Shown here: one piece after another, positions 1-12,000 of the stretch
Numbering within the stretch: the first letter of the stretch is position 1
Layout: every line of letters starts with the position of its first letter
NCBI RefSeq assembly: GCF_040115645.1
Contig: NC_089576.1
Location: 682,001-746,000, forward strand
Reading direction: 5' to 3'
DNA from: Euwallacea fornicatus
Lineage: Eukaryota > Arthropoda > Insecta > Coleoptera > Curculionidae
DNA: 64,000 nucleotides
Position numbers and translations under genes: made by a program
The notes under the pieces: model-generated
Seen by the model: only the letters and a program-made list of their open reading frames with translations
The model's database searches: none
What the model was told of the DNA's origin: nothing

Positions 1-1320
1 AGGAGATGTATTGCAGTAAGTTAAATAAAGTTATTAGGTAAAATTATTATTGTCAAAATCAGTACGTTAACAATTTTAAAATAGCTAAGTAGGTAGGTAC
101 TAAAATAAATATTATTGAATCTATTGCTTCTACAAGAGTAAAATCATGTTCAGGTATCAGTCAAACGTAAAGTATATCTCACGGTACGAGTTTGTCTTGA
201 AATCTGACTAAAGAACTAAACATTTTAGATATTATACATAAGTTAAAGCAGGTACTTTTTTACTTATAATACTTGAATACAGTTTTTACACATACAAATA
301 ATTATTACCATATTGTAAACCTTAAAAAATACATAAATTACCATAAAGTTAATTAACTGCTCAAGGTGCTAATATCAGTCATAACGATATGTTTTTAATA
401 TTATTTTTTCTACACACACAGTTAACGTATTTATGGTGGTTTTTGCCTCAGACTTTTTTACCACTGTGATTTTACGTATACTGCTGGACGTAGTTAAAAT
501 GAATTTATTAACTCTTCGGAATTAAGCCTAAAAAAGAAGTAACCATAAAATTTTTAAAAGACAGAAAGTAGGAATTTTCATGTAGGGACTTAAATCGACA
601 TTTAATAGCGCAATGTATCTGTCTCAACGCAACAACATTCAATATAAATTTAACGCAATTTTACCTACTTACCATAGACATCTATGTTAGTAGTTACACC
701 GGGTCTAAAAATTTTGATGAAAGTGTCACAAATGTGAAGGAACTACATTCAAATGCGAACACACTGTGCCTAATCGAATTTTGGCCTTTAAAGTCGTATG
801 TGACAAAGTTTTTTTTAGGCGTTTCATGTGATCACTACTGCAACTCCCGGTTTTAAGTATGTTCAACTATTGTATTACCTCTACACATTTATTAACACTA
901 TACAACATTTATGAGATATACTATTGTAACGATTTGTAGCAGGACTTACGTCTCGTGTTTGTACATTATGAGAATAAACAGACATTCAATGTTAACTTTA
1001 TTTGAACACTAAGATCGTTGGAGTCCCGTTACAGGTGATTTGATTATCAAGAGGAGCTAATATTAAGATGTATTTATAAATACACATCTATTCACCGGGG
1101 GTTTAGGATAACAGTAAATAAAAAAAAAAACGGGCAAGAATGCCGGAATTCTTGAGAAAAGTTTTCAATGTAAGCAACTGCTCAACACATGTATGAAAAC
1201 TCTATAAAAGAAAGAGGAACTTGGAATTTTGTTTGGAAAAAAAATTAACACTTAACCAACAAAAAATGTTGGCCGTTGAAGATGGTGGAATATCACTTCC
1301 CGATTTTTTTTAAGAAGCCA
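1..1320. other. AT-rich DNA downstream of sulfateless
   Basis: No open reading frame with recognisable protein content was seen on either strand. It lies just beyond the sulfateless stop codon, so its right part should hold that gene's 3' UTR. Several TTTATT hexamers (AATAAA on the minus strand) occur, for example near 885 and 996, but I cannot choose the one used. Confidence 0.5.
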
Positions 1321-4300
1321 TTAACTGTCGCTATCGTTCTGGTCAGAGAGATCCTCCTTTAACCACTTGGGAATAATCCTAATGCCATTCTTCTTAAAAA
1401 GCTTTACTAGCGCAGTGTTGTGGCTCAAGTAGTACCTCTGCAGATACTTCAGCGATTTTTCCTCCATGGGCGGGTATTGGCGACCTTTACTGCGTCCCAA
1501 ACACTTGGTGCTGTCACCGTTTACCACTTGGCAAAAAAAACCTTTGTTCTTGTCGAATCTAAGGTCCAAAAAGTAAATTACTATTAAAGAGATGATTCTA
1601 TTGTTAAGTTCATCAAACGAACTTACCGCAGATGATCAGTATAATTGAAGAAAGGCGTGATCTTCAAGAATTTCTGCAACTCATTCATCACCTCCACAGG
1701 GTTTGATTTTAATTGTTCCCCGTCGATAATGTGAATTGATTGTGGCGAGAAGAACGTCATCCATCGTTCGAGGTGCTGCGCGTATTTACCGGGATTTAGG
1801 CATCTGAAATAAAATTTTTGCTACGGGTGTATGTGTTCTGTACAATGAAAAAAAATATTTTCAATAGATAAATTTTAGATACAACAATAAGTGTTTGTTT
1901 TTCCCATCGTCATACCTACCTGTTCCTAAGATCCCTCAATGGTTTCGGAGCAGTATCACTGGCAGTGATGACCTGGTGGAAGCTGTAATTGTTGGTGACA
2001 ATATCTCCGTGAGCTTTTGTATGTTGGTACCACGAGTACGCTCTTTTAGCAGGTGAAATTAAGATAGTTATTAACCTTGCATGAGGTAGCAAGGCGTGAA
2101 CGCGCTTTGGCACTAATTCCCCGTCAAAATATGTCGCACTTTTTTCGAAATAATAACGCGCTGATGAGTTGCTGTCGCTGGGGAAAAAGCTCATGTACCT
2201 GGGGAAAAAATATAAAAATCCAAAAAAATTGTGAGAAAAACAAATTACCAATCTAGACCCCTGAGGTAATTGTGCGCGTTGAAAAATTGAATTTCTTCAA
2301 ACGTGGTGGGACTAGGCAAATTGCTGGCAATCGCCGGATGTATTGAAAGAAAAGAATACAATGCGGTAGTTCCAGTTTTTTGAGGGCCGATGACCAAAAA
2401 TTTCGGTAAAGAATCGCAAGACTTTGTTTTAGACCATATTTTCTGATGCCGTTGATCGTCGCATGGATTCTGCGAAAAGAAATGTTTACATCTTAAGATA
2501 AATTCACATATTTATGAAAAACGTACTCCCCAAACTGGATCCGATTCTCCTGGATAAAGCTTGAAATAGTTTTCTGCTAGTTGCAAAGGAGGAGCAGATG
2601 TCAACCTGATGTTAGTCCAACATTGAACAAATTTAATCACAGACTCGAAGGTATAAAGACTCAATCTGTCGTTGCCATAGTTGGACATATGCGTCATAAA
2701 GATGTTAATCTAAGTCATCAAATGTGAACTAATGATCTCAATACAACATTTCTGAACTTACGGGGTTATAAACTATTGACTGAAATAATTCCCCTCCCTG
2801 AATTGATTCGTCCAATTTCTCGCGTCCCCCAGGATATTTATCTATGAACATCGTGTGAGTGAAAAGGCCGCACGTTTGTCTAGGCATTACCATTATATTT
2901 CTGTGTATAAAACCTCTTCGTAACCTAAAATAAAAAATGTGTTAGTTTCTCTTCAAAACAAAACAAAGGCTTACCTAGCAGGTCTTAAATGGGGGTATTC
3001 TTCAGTTGATGTAACTCTAATATTCCACACTTTTTTCCATGCTATGTATAAAAGGTCATGAACCGGATATACCCCTGAATGATGCGGAGAAACTGAATAT
3101 CCAGAATCCACAGGAATTCCTGAAGTTTTTTCATAAGAAAATTCGGTTCATAAAATGCACAAATACCAACCATATTGTTTGGCGAAATTCTTATTGAGAA
3201 CCATATCATCCATAAGCACTGTTAGGTTATCGTACAAATGGGGTTGTTGGTGATTCCACATATGCGAGAACCACATAAACTTCTCGACGTTTTGCAATAA
3301 CAGATCATCACCTTCGTCTTCTTCACTGTTTCCGTGGTGATAATATTTCCCGGAAAATCCCAAATTAAACTTAAAACCCGGCACCATTGCAGCCAACCTA
3401 GCAAATCTCTGTTTTAGTCAAAAGAACTTTGATGAGAACATAAGGTACCTTTCTTGCGCGCTTATTAAAGCCTCTACATCATCGGGTCTCATTCTAGTGC
3501 CAATTTCCCCCACGAATATGTCATCTACATCTACCAAAATGGAACGATCCAACGATAAACTGAGCTGTCCGTGACTGAGATAACTGAGACTGTCCAGGAA
3601 CAATAGTTTGTGCAACCAGAATTTTAAGCCGTAGCCGAAAATTACTCTTTGGATGTTGTCAAAAAGACCGTGATCTTGGATTACGGTTGGTAGAGGATTT
3701 CTTACACCGCCTAATATAAGTGTTCAGGCTGTAGAATGTGGTTCAAAACCAAGAGTACTCTCTATTGGGATATTGGAAATAGGTCGAAAAGCAGAACAAA
3801 TTTGTAAGTTAAATTCGGATCAATAACACGCATAGATAAGTGATTACAGCCTAATTTATAATAAGTGCCACTTGTAACGTCCTCAGAATCCCTCCAATTC
3901 TCCAATCAATACTCATGTGAGCTACTTTCTATTATATAGGATAATTCCAAAGTTTGATAAATCCTTGTACCAACCATTGAAGCATCAAAAAGTAAGCATT
4001 TTTTCCTTGACACTTTGGCAAATATCAATATTAAAGGAATATTCAAATTTTACTTAAAAAATTTAAAACTATCAATTTCCGTGTAATAATTTTGCCACTT
4101 CTCTTTTAGCTTTTTTTAAGCTTCATTGACTAATTGAAGAAAAATTATCTCAACTTTGAAGTTACCGTATATAAGAAAATGAGTTTTTGGTTCAACCACA
4201 AAACTTACTTTCATTAATTTGATAGAAATCATTCCTGTGTGCCCATTCCAACGGTTCATATGTTGAATGGTTGGCTTGAAAAACTGTCCAATCGCTTCCA

Positions 4301-5499
4301 GGTAGTTCACCCCATGCAGTTTCTCCTGCTCTGGTGAGCCTCAAAATTTGAGAAGCTGCGTTTAAGGCAGCGTCACGCAATTTTAAGTTGGTGTGAATAA
4401 AGAGTGGAAATCCTTTAAGTTGAGACCCGACGTAGGTTTCATCTTCTGGTGGTATAAAACCTGTAAATTGGTTTAGTAAAAATGGCTAATCAGCTGATCT
4501 AAAGTTAGATTATTTTGTAAATATTGGCCCTAAAGATGCACAGTTAAGTATGTTTAAATATAGATATACAGATAATCCTCTATGGCTTAGCTAAATTTTG
4601 TTGAATTTATAATTTGATTTAATGAGAAATAGCGTCAATTTAAAAACACATGGAAAAATAACTGCAATAAAAATCAGAAAAACAAAGGTTTTGATATTTG
4701 TTTGTGTTTTCAATATACCAATATGAAACATTTATTTGTTAAAATACATAATACAAAACTCCAAGGGAGTTACAACGCTTACCTATTATACCAACAGAAT
4801 ATTCCCTGCAATACTTATCAAGTAGTTCTCTGTTCCAATTGTCCATTTGCAAATATTTGTTGTAATTTTCAAATACAATAACTCCATAACGGCCTTTATC
4901 CAGATTGGTTAGAACAGGCAAACTTTTGCCTGTAACTTCTATTTTATACCTACAAACAACCCATAATTACAGAATCTTGCTATTGCTTCTTTCCTGGTTA
5001 GAGAACCAAAACAGTCATTTTTACAAGAAAAACTTACTTAATTCTAGTATGGACAAGTAGTTCAGCAATATCTTTCCCCAATTTTGAATATATAGTTTCA
5101 ACAAAAACAAGTGCTTTAGGGTAACTTTTTAGCTGAGCATCAGTTCTGTGATCATGGTTTTGTACCAATCTAGGACCACTTACAATCCCACATCTTATGT
5201 TGGGTTCTGGACGTTTATTTGATTTAATAAATCTAAAGACATTTCGAGCTCAACAAGTGTTGATTATTGCATTAAATTAATACTTACTTTGAGAGATATG
5301 GTGCTTGTGTTTGCCGTGAATAGTAAATAATTAGAATTATACTAAAAACAACCACTGCAACTACACATCTCCTAAGAGTTGTTGGTCCAAATATCCATCT
5401 AGAACCTCTAGGCACTCCCTTTTTAACTTTGGGTCTTATTGACAAAGTCGAGGGCAAATAATTATTTGCCAAGAGGGTTTCCTTCTCATCTTCAGTCAT
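1321..5499 (-). CDS. sfl: Heparan sulfate N-deacetylase/N-sulfotransferase (sulfateless)
   Basis: A bifunctional type II Golgi membrane enzyme that removes N-acetyl groups from heparan sulfate glucosamine and N-sulfates it using PAPS. The start is at 5499. A short basic cytosolic tail is followed by a single membrane anchor (VVAVVVFSIILIIYY, about residues 46-60). The deacetylase half shows DRSILVDVDDIFVGEIGTRM at about 3500-3560, which carries the family DDIFVG signature. The sulfotransferase half shows the PAPS loop GPQKTGTTALYSFL near 2340-2390, then FEKSATYFD and SPAKRAYSWYQH near 2020-2145, and ends at the TAA at 1321. About a dozen exons are separated by mostly short introns. The exon at 3450-3710 joins in phase to the one ending near 4207 across an intron of about 500 nt. 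Loss of this enzyme in flies blocks Wg, Hh and FGF signalling. I am confident of the family. Exact exon edges were read by eye. Confidence 0.95.
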
Positions 5500-6612
5500 A
5501 ATTATTTACTTATATAATAGCAGAATAGTACAATACTAATTGTACTGCTTATTGACTTTGGTTAATATACTATTGTTAACTAAGTACTTGTTAATTATGG
5601 CTTATATGTAATAATGGCACATTCAAAAAAGGAATGTTTAAAGTGACTCTTAGAGTGCGTTCTTCATTATCTTGACTTGTCTTTGTCTATAATTTTCCAT
5701 TTACTATGTTTCCAATTTTCAATATTGATGTAGTTCAGCATTGCTTTGTATATGTCTCCGAGTGCTATCGGCATGATGCTGTACATACCTGCATGGTAGA
5801 CACATTCCTTAACTGCTAGTTTGATGAACTAAAGAACAGTAGTTTCTGCAATGTGAGAATTGTTGGGATTAAATTGTATTATTTTAAACTAGACTTGCTT
5901 GAACTACTGTGATATCTCAGTGATGCATTTGAATTCTGAGCAATTAAACTTATGCTGAGTAAATTAGGATTTAGTATATGGTCACAATGTGATGGGTAAA
6001 TTGAACGTGAGATGTAACTAAACGACTTAATTTCAACATATGTATTTAGGCAGTAAATTAAGTGCCTACCTCTGGTGTTGTAGAATACTAATTTAATCCT
6101 TTTGACACGGAAGGGGTCAATTCCAGGATTAATGCTATAATTTGGTTAATTGAATAATAACATAGTTTTGCGTTTTTCCACTGTGTTGCTCTACTTAATA
6201 CGTATTTATCAAAGAAGTTCAGAAAAAATTTGAGATAAAAACAATAAACAAACATCGGTAATAATAATAGAACAATTAGTTGTCTTGTCTCTCGTTTGTT
6301 GACAGTGACATTTGCCCAAGTGATTTCCTTTTTTAACATCAAGTTCATGTGCTGTCTTTGTCTTCTGTATGGTTTAGAATGAGAAAACACAAGCCCCTTA
6401 AGAATAGCTTTGACACATACATAAAAATAAAAAGTTTTTCAAAGATTTTTTTTATTGTTTACAAGTAAGACCATCTGAATAGTTTCCTGTTTGAATAGAG
6501 ATTTCTTTAAAAATTAATTTTTTCCTGTCGTTTCGTTTAAAAGACACATCCACTCATTATTCTCTACCCTTCGTCAGTGACCTTTCTTTAATAAATTAAC
6601 ATCTTGGCCGCT
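5500..6612. other. Intergenic DNA between divergent sfl and FAM32A homologue
   Basis: Both genes read away from this 1.1-kb stretch, so it should hold both promoters and 5' UTRs. A minus-strand 100-codon frame at 6088-6390 has a hydrophobic run but no recognisable domain and no initiator context I trust, so I do not call it. No TATA box or repeat stands out. Confidence 0.5.
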
Positions 6613-7001
6613 ATGGACAGTGATGATCCCTACTCCCACGTAGCTATTGGGAAGTTAAATCTCAAAAAGGACAAAGGAATTAAAAAGAAAAAAAAGAAAA
6701 CTAAAAAGAAACTTCTGGAACAAGTTGTGAAATCCATGGAAAACAGCCAAACAGACTCAAAGCCGCAACAATCTCAGAGTACCAAAACTAAAGCTGAATT
6801 GGCTTTTTTAGAGCAACAAGAGAAAATGGTAAGTCGTAACAATTTTCTATTGCATTCGCCATAAATGATCTCTTGCAGCGAACTAAAAGAATCCTGGAAA
6901 AAGCCTCAATGACACACAAGGAAAGAGTAGAGAAATTTAACCAGCATTTAGACAGTCTTACTGAGCACTTTGATATACCAAAAGTATCCTGGACAAAATA
7001 A
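6613..7001 (+). CDS. FAM32A-like spliceosome-associated protein
   Basis: Two exons, 6613-6828 and 6879-7001, are joined across a 50-nt GTAAGT...TTGCAG intron and encode about 112 residues. The lysine-rich N-terminus (KKDKGIKKKKKK) and the C-terminus KERVEKFNQHLDSLTEHF ending in DIPKVSWTK match the FAM32A family almost residue for residue in the last 30 positions. FAM32A is a small nuclear protein that in human spliceosome structures reaches into the catalytic centre and helps 3' splice-site use. A TTG nine bases upstream is in frame, but the ATG at 6613 is the likely start. The stop codon overlaps its own AATAAA signal. The gene lies tail-to-tail with Alg2, with only 67 bases between stop codons. 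Confidence 0.93.
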
Positions 7002-7002
7002 A
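6997..7002 (+). promoter_or_regulatory. Poly(A) signal of FAM32A homologue
   Basis: AATAAA begins two bases before the TAA stop and includes it. This implies a 3' UTR of only about 10-30 bases. Confidence 0.6.
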
Positions 7003-7022
7003 GTTATTGTATATTACTTATA

Positions 7023-7028
7023 TTTATT
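7023..7028 (-). promoter_or_regulatory. Poly(A) signal of Alg2
   Basis: TTTATT on the plus strand reads AATAAA on the minus strand, 41 bases past the Alg2 stop. Cleavage 10-30 bases further on would fall inside the last codons of the FAM32A homologue. Confidence 0.55.
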
Positions 7029-7068
7029 ATTAACAATTAACAAATAACAGTCACTTAAAACAACAAAC

Positions 7069-8331
7069 TCAATTAGTTTTTTTACTTAAGTTCGTAATAT
7101 CCCTCAAAACTTGCTCAAGACTCCTCACAAAACTTCTATATGAAAATTTCTCTTCAAGTCTCTCCCTTCCTTTCACTCCCATATTTTTTGAATCTCCTTT
7201 AACAATCCTATACATAAATTCTGCCATGCTCTCAGAAGAGCACTCACAAAGATATCCTGTGATGCCATGATTCACAGTTTCTCGAGGTCCTCCACTATTC
7301 ATTGCAATAACTGGCTTACCCAATAGCATAGCTTCTAATGGTACAATACCAAAATGTTCCTTCAGTGGAGTGTAAAGAAGGGCAGTGCATGAATGAAGTA
7401 GATCAACTTTAATGCTTTCAGATGGCGATTTTAAAAGGAATATTTTATTTCTTAAATTTTTTTTCCCAATCATATTTGAGAGTTTGGTGAAGGTGTCTGC
7501 ATTCATTTTATTAATGGGGTCATACCCTCCTGCCATTATGCAATAGATTTTGTCCCATTCTGAGGCTGATGTCATAGATTTTAGTATCTCCATTGCTGTT
7601 ACTGCAAATTCCAATCTTTTTGCAGGATGGAACCGGTTCACTGATAAGAATATAATTAAATCTTTTCTGTTACAAGCAATTTCAGGAACAATTTCTTGAA
7701 TTGGCTTAAAATGTTTTCTTCTCTGGACAGTCTGTAGATATGAATATGCAATTGTTGGGTACAAAATTTGTATAGGTTTTTTAATTTGAGGGAATGTTTC
7801 TCTGAATATTGAAGCAGTGTATGCACTATTTACCAATATAATGTCAGCAAATGAGGTGGCTTTAAACTCCAACCAATCAATGGGTTTTCTATAGATCCTT
7901 TTCAGGCAACCTCCAGGTGGAGATGCAAGTAAGTCCGGGTGATGGCAGTAGTAAATAACATGCTTATTAGCAAATTTCAGGAAAGGCATTGCCACAGGAA
8001 TTAAATCCACAAAGTACAAATCAGGCCATTGAGAATTTTTTCCAAATACCAGATAAAATACTATGAGGTATATCATTCTAAGATAGGCACATAGTGCTTG
8101 AAATCTGCCACATATAGTCCTTGGTAGCCAGTCTCCATAGACTTCCACTGGAAATTCACCATTTTTTAGGTCCTCGAAGGAATGGCTTTGGTCATAGTGG
8201 TTGGTAATGAAGATGACTTCATGGTTTTGCTTAGTGAAAGCTGCAGCAACATCTAGGACTAGCCTTTCGGCACCTCCAATCCCTAAATCGGGGTGAATGA
8301 AGGCGATTCTGAACTTCTTTTTTGGAGTCAT
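7069..8331 (-). CDS. Alg2: Alpha-1,3/1,6-mannosyltransferase ALG2
   Basis: This uninterrupted 420-codon frame is close to the 416 residues of human ALG2. It encodes the ER-membrane, cytosol-facing glycosyltransferase that adds the second and third mannoses (alpha-1,3 then alpha-1,6) to Man1GlcNAc2-PP-dolichol in N-glycan assembly. Seen in the sequence: an N-terminal HPDLGIGGAERLVLDVA nucleotide-sugar fold motif at residues 13-29, a hydrophobic stretch around residues 84-98 (AYLRMIYLIVFYLVF), HPDLLASPPG at about 131-140, SVNRFHPAKRLE at about 229-240, and the GT4 family EX7E motif in KEHFGIVPLEAMLLGKPVIA at about 342-361. It has no introns, unlike almost every other gene here. The start is the only ATG that keeps the GGAERL motif near the N-terminus. 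Confidence 0.96.
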   Translation of the reverse strand: MTPKKKFRIAFIHPDLGIGGAERLVLDVAAAFTKQNHEVIFITNHYDQSHSFEDLKNGEFPVEVYGDWLPRTICGRFQALCAYLRMIYLIVFYLVFGKNSQWPDLYFVDLIPVAMPFLKFANKHVIYYCHHPDLLASPPGGCLKRIYRKPIDWLEFKATSFADIILVNSAYTASIFRETFPQIKKPIQILYPTIAYSYLQTVQRRKHFKPIQEIVPEIACNRKDLIIFLSVNRFHPAKRLEFAVTAMEILKSMTSASEWDKIYCIMAGGYDPINKMNADTFTKLSNMIGKKNLRNKIFLLKSPSESIKVDLLHSCTALLYTPLKEHFGIVPLEAMLLGKPVIAMNSGGPRETVNHGITGYLCECSSESMAEFMYRIVKGDSKNMGVKGRERLEEKFSYRSFVRSLEQVLRDITNLSKKTN

Positions 8332-9030
8332 ATCAATTCATTTTTTTCTCAGTTGAAATCACGAAAAACCACATAGTTAAAACATCGAAAATACTTAAAA
8401 TTAATTAATCTTATCTTAAAGACGTGTATTTAGTGTGAGTTGAAACTGTTTTGCGGTTATGTTAGTGAAGTGTCAGTAATGGCAGGTGTTAATTTGCGGA
8501 TATGCCTAATTTAACATGTCCAAAAGTCCCTTTGGTTAGTAAGTGCTTATTCGCTAATTTGAGTAAGTTGATTTATCTATGTTAATTAATTAAGTTGTTT
8601 CTAATATATTGAACTTGAGCTGGAAGTATGAAAAAATTCTCTTTTGTTGTTTAAACTATTAATTCAAATAGTTAAATATTCGTGCTTCACTCTCTAGAAA
8701 AAACAAAGAAAAAAAATGGCAGCCGCATTGATGCCGTGTATCCAGTTTTTAGTCTAAGAAATGTCAATTGAATGACATATTACCTCATTTGCCATCCAGA
8801 CTCCAGACCTGTCTGTCACCAAATTTGCCAAATGGCAATAATGGTAAAAATATTGGTAATTTAGCGTTAGCAGTTAATGGATCATGGAAATAAACTGGTT
8901 TTTCTTATTGAATGGAACGTCAGTGAACACATATTTTAAAGTTAAAAAACTGGAAATTCCAATTGAGTTTATGTTTCCTGGATCGTTTTAATCTTGAATC
9001 CCAACATACGTTATTCCATATTCCAAGAAT
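8332..9030. other. Shared upstream region of divergent Alg2 and Gopc
   Basis: This 699-base AT-rich stretch separates two start codons that face away from each other, so it is the natural place for a two-way promoter. No long open frame, inverted repeat or clear TATA box was seen. Confidence 0.5.
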
Positions 9031-12000
9031 ATGGCAAGTGTGGGGTTTAGATGGCTAGATATACTGGAAAAGGAATTTGATAAAGCGTTTGTGGACCTGG
9101 ATTTGGCCCTAGGTAAGATCCAGTTTTATGGTGTTTCTTAATGTAATTTACTCTATAGAGAAGAATTACTTGAGTTGTTCTCAAAGAAATATATATATTT
9201 TACAAAATTTAAACCATTAACACCTCAGTTGTATTGTTTATATTACGTGGTATTGAATTGGATGGACTGGTTCATCTGCTATCTAAATGTTGCGGCTCAC
9301 TCAATGTAGGACAATCTTACTTGTCATGCCTTAACAGGTTGAAGTTCTGGTAAAGATGATAGGGACCTCATTATATTCATACTTAAGTCCTAGATGACTT
9401 GATTATGCTAACCCAAAGGGTTTGGGGTCATGCAACATTTCCAAACCATTTTGGAATTAAAATGCAAAGATATGGAGGTGCCCATCAGTGATCTTGGAGC
9501 AGATTCTAATTCACTGATGTTTTCAAATAATCTTTTCATCTCATACATTACTATTGCATGTATTATAGCTTAGAATACTGTGGCCTTTACTTTCTGCTAT
9601 GCTGGACCCATTTATTTCCAAATATACTCCCAGTCCTGGGCTATTAAAGGTTTTGAAGAGCCATTTATATACCAGGTAGAGTCTCTTTGTTGCAGTTTTA
9701 ACATGAATTCTACACTCTATAACCTCCAGTCTTGCCTGAGTAAGGAGAAGGGCTATATAGAGTTTGCTGAGTGTTCTGTTGTCATAAGGTGAGAGATCAT
9801 ATGTAAAACTCCATGGTTCTGAATATCCCAAAGAGCTTCATTATTCTTGGTGCTGAATAATTTTGGATTTTGTAATGCCACTTGCTTGAGTTTATATGTC
9901 TTCTTTCTAGTGTCACTTTCTAGAAGAAACATAGGTAGTGGAAGAAAATTGGGAATTCTATAGCTAGTATGAGAATGGTTCTCTTTACCTTTGTTATTCA
10001 GAGCAATACCCAAGAAATATTTTATGTAGAGAATAATCATATAGATAACCTGTCAGTAAAATACTGACTGCCCCTTATCCTGTCTTCAGGAGAAATTGAA
10101 TTATTGGCTTTATTATGTTTGTGAATGGTAGAATCCAATGCATCAAATGTTTATGTCTTTAACACTCATGCTTTGTTTCAATATGTGTTTATGCAACGGA
10201 ACAATTACTGTTTTCCTGGGATTGATAGTTATCATTAACTTCCTCCTCCCATAAACTGCCTATTATATCCAACATCTTCTGAATGATGCTAAAGTGGGCC
10301 GTTCCTCCTAAGTATTTCTATCTCCTCTGGTTTGCAATTCCACTTCTTATGGGACCACAGTGGCCAAAAGATATTCCTTGAGAAGAACAAAAACCCCTTT
10401 TTGCGACAATCCTTCACCACTCTAAATGGATAACTTGCATGTGGGTTAACTCAACTTATTGAGAGTTGAGAGGTGACTAACAAAGGGATATAAAAGAGTT
10501 GTTAGAAAAATAGTATGAGTAGCTCAATATGTATTTGAAAGTTTTAATTCTTCTTCTTCTATAACATTTGTTCACAATAATTTGCATTGAAGAAATGTTT
10601 TCATTTTTAGGTGAAATTGAAGGAGATGACCCAAGTATTGTATTCAATGCTAGGCAAAAGCTTTGTACTCTGGGATCTTGTTTTGCACAACTTTCCCATA
10701 AGGCCCAGACAATTTTTCAGAACAGTGCTAAACTGGAGGTAAGTAAACACTCAAGTGACAGGCATGCACTGATATTAGACGTTAAATAAAACCACGTTTT
10801 AAAATTTTCATTTGAATTAGGTATATCTATTGATTATTTGACATTACATATGTATTGCTCTAATCTTCTCTTCCTTTGTGAGTTGAAGATTCCACTTCAG
10901 CTATAAGTGTTGAAGTTATAATCATAGAATCAACTTCAGTAGTTACGTCCATTTCATCGATTTTCACTCCATACATATCAGTTGTGGATTCCGAGTTTTC
11001 TTCAAATTTTACATTTATTTTAGGTTTATAATTATTACGTCCATGTTTTGAATTAGTTTTCTTCGCACCCTTCTTTGTTGTGCAATTGCTGCCTGCATAT
11101 CTCGTATCAATCATACTCGCCCTTGCAGGAGGACACAATTTGTCCTTTTTTGGCACCTTAATTGTAGCGTGGGGTTTTCCAAAAATAGCCAAAATTGTCT
11201 TGTTTAAATCTGCTTCCATCTGAATTTCCTCAGAATATGTTCTATTTGCAGTTTTGTTACTGCAAGAAAAGCCAGCTCTAACATCAATTAAATCTCCATA
11301 GTTTTGAGAGCACATGTCTAACTGATTGAGAGTTAAGTTGGTACTATATGTTCTCACAAGATTTGTTTCTGTCTCTGTATTATTGCTACAATTCATTTTT
11401 AATGTCTTTAGCACTGCATTGTTGCCTCGTTCTAATATGTGTTGGGTTTGGTTTATGAAAATTTCAAATTTCTCATTGAATATGTTTTTTAATACTTCTG
11501 AAAGCTTTTGCTTGGAGGATAATAAGTTCGCCACTTCTGTGGATGTATTTTCTGCATTTTGTATACTGAAGAGACTCATATTGTGCAATATATCTGAGAG
11601 CATTTTCTGAAATTATTACAAACTTAAATAAAGTGGTATAATGAAAATCGGGACTTACCTCCGTTACATGAGATTCTCCCCCTGGAGGTAATACATCTTG
11701 CACAAATGTAAATAAGGAATTTACTGACAATTTAATATCCTCCAACGTAGCTCCGGCGTCCCTGCTCTGCTTCGTTATTTTTTCAAAGAGCGATATAATG
11801 TTTGTAATGGCCTGATTCAAATTTCTATTCACCCTTGAATCGTGAGATTTTAGCGATTTTTCTATTGCCTTTAAATCCTTAATTGCTATTGCTAATCTAT
11901 AATGGAAAAATCAAGCTATTTCCTCTTCGAACTTTACAGAACACACTCACTGTACATCGAGCAAATCAATGAGTTTCCCTAGTAAGGTACTTATTTCAGA

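Noticed and set aside
6088..6390. Minus-strand 100-codon frame with a hydrophobic run between sfl and the FAM32A homologue.
   Set aside because: No family resemblance and AT-rich composition; it lies in a likely promoter and 5' UTR region.
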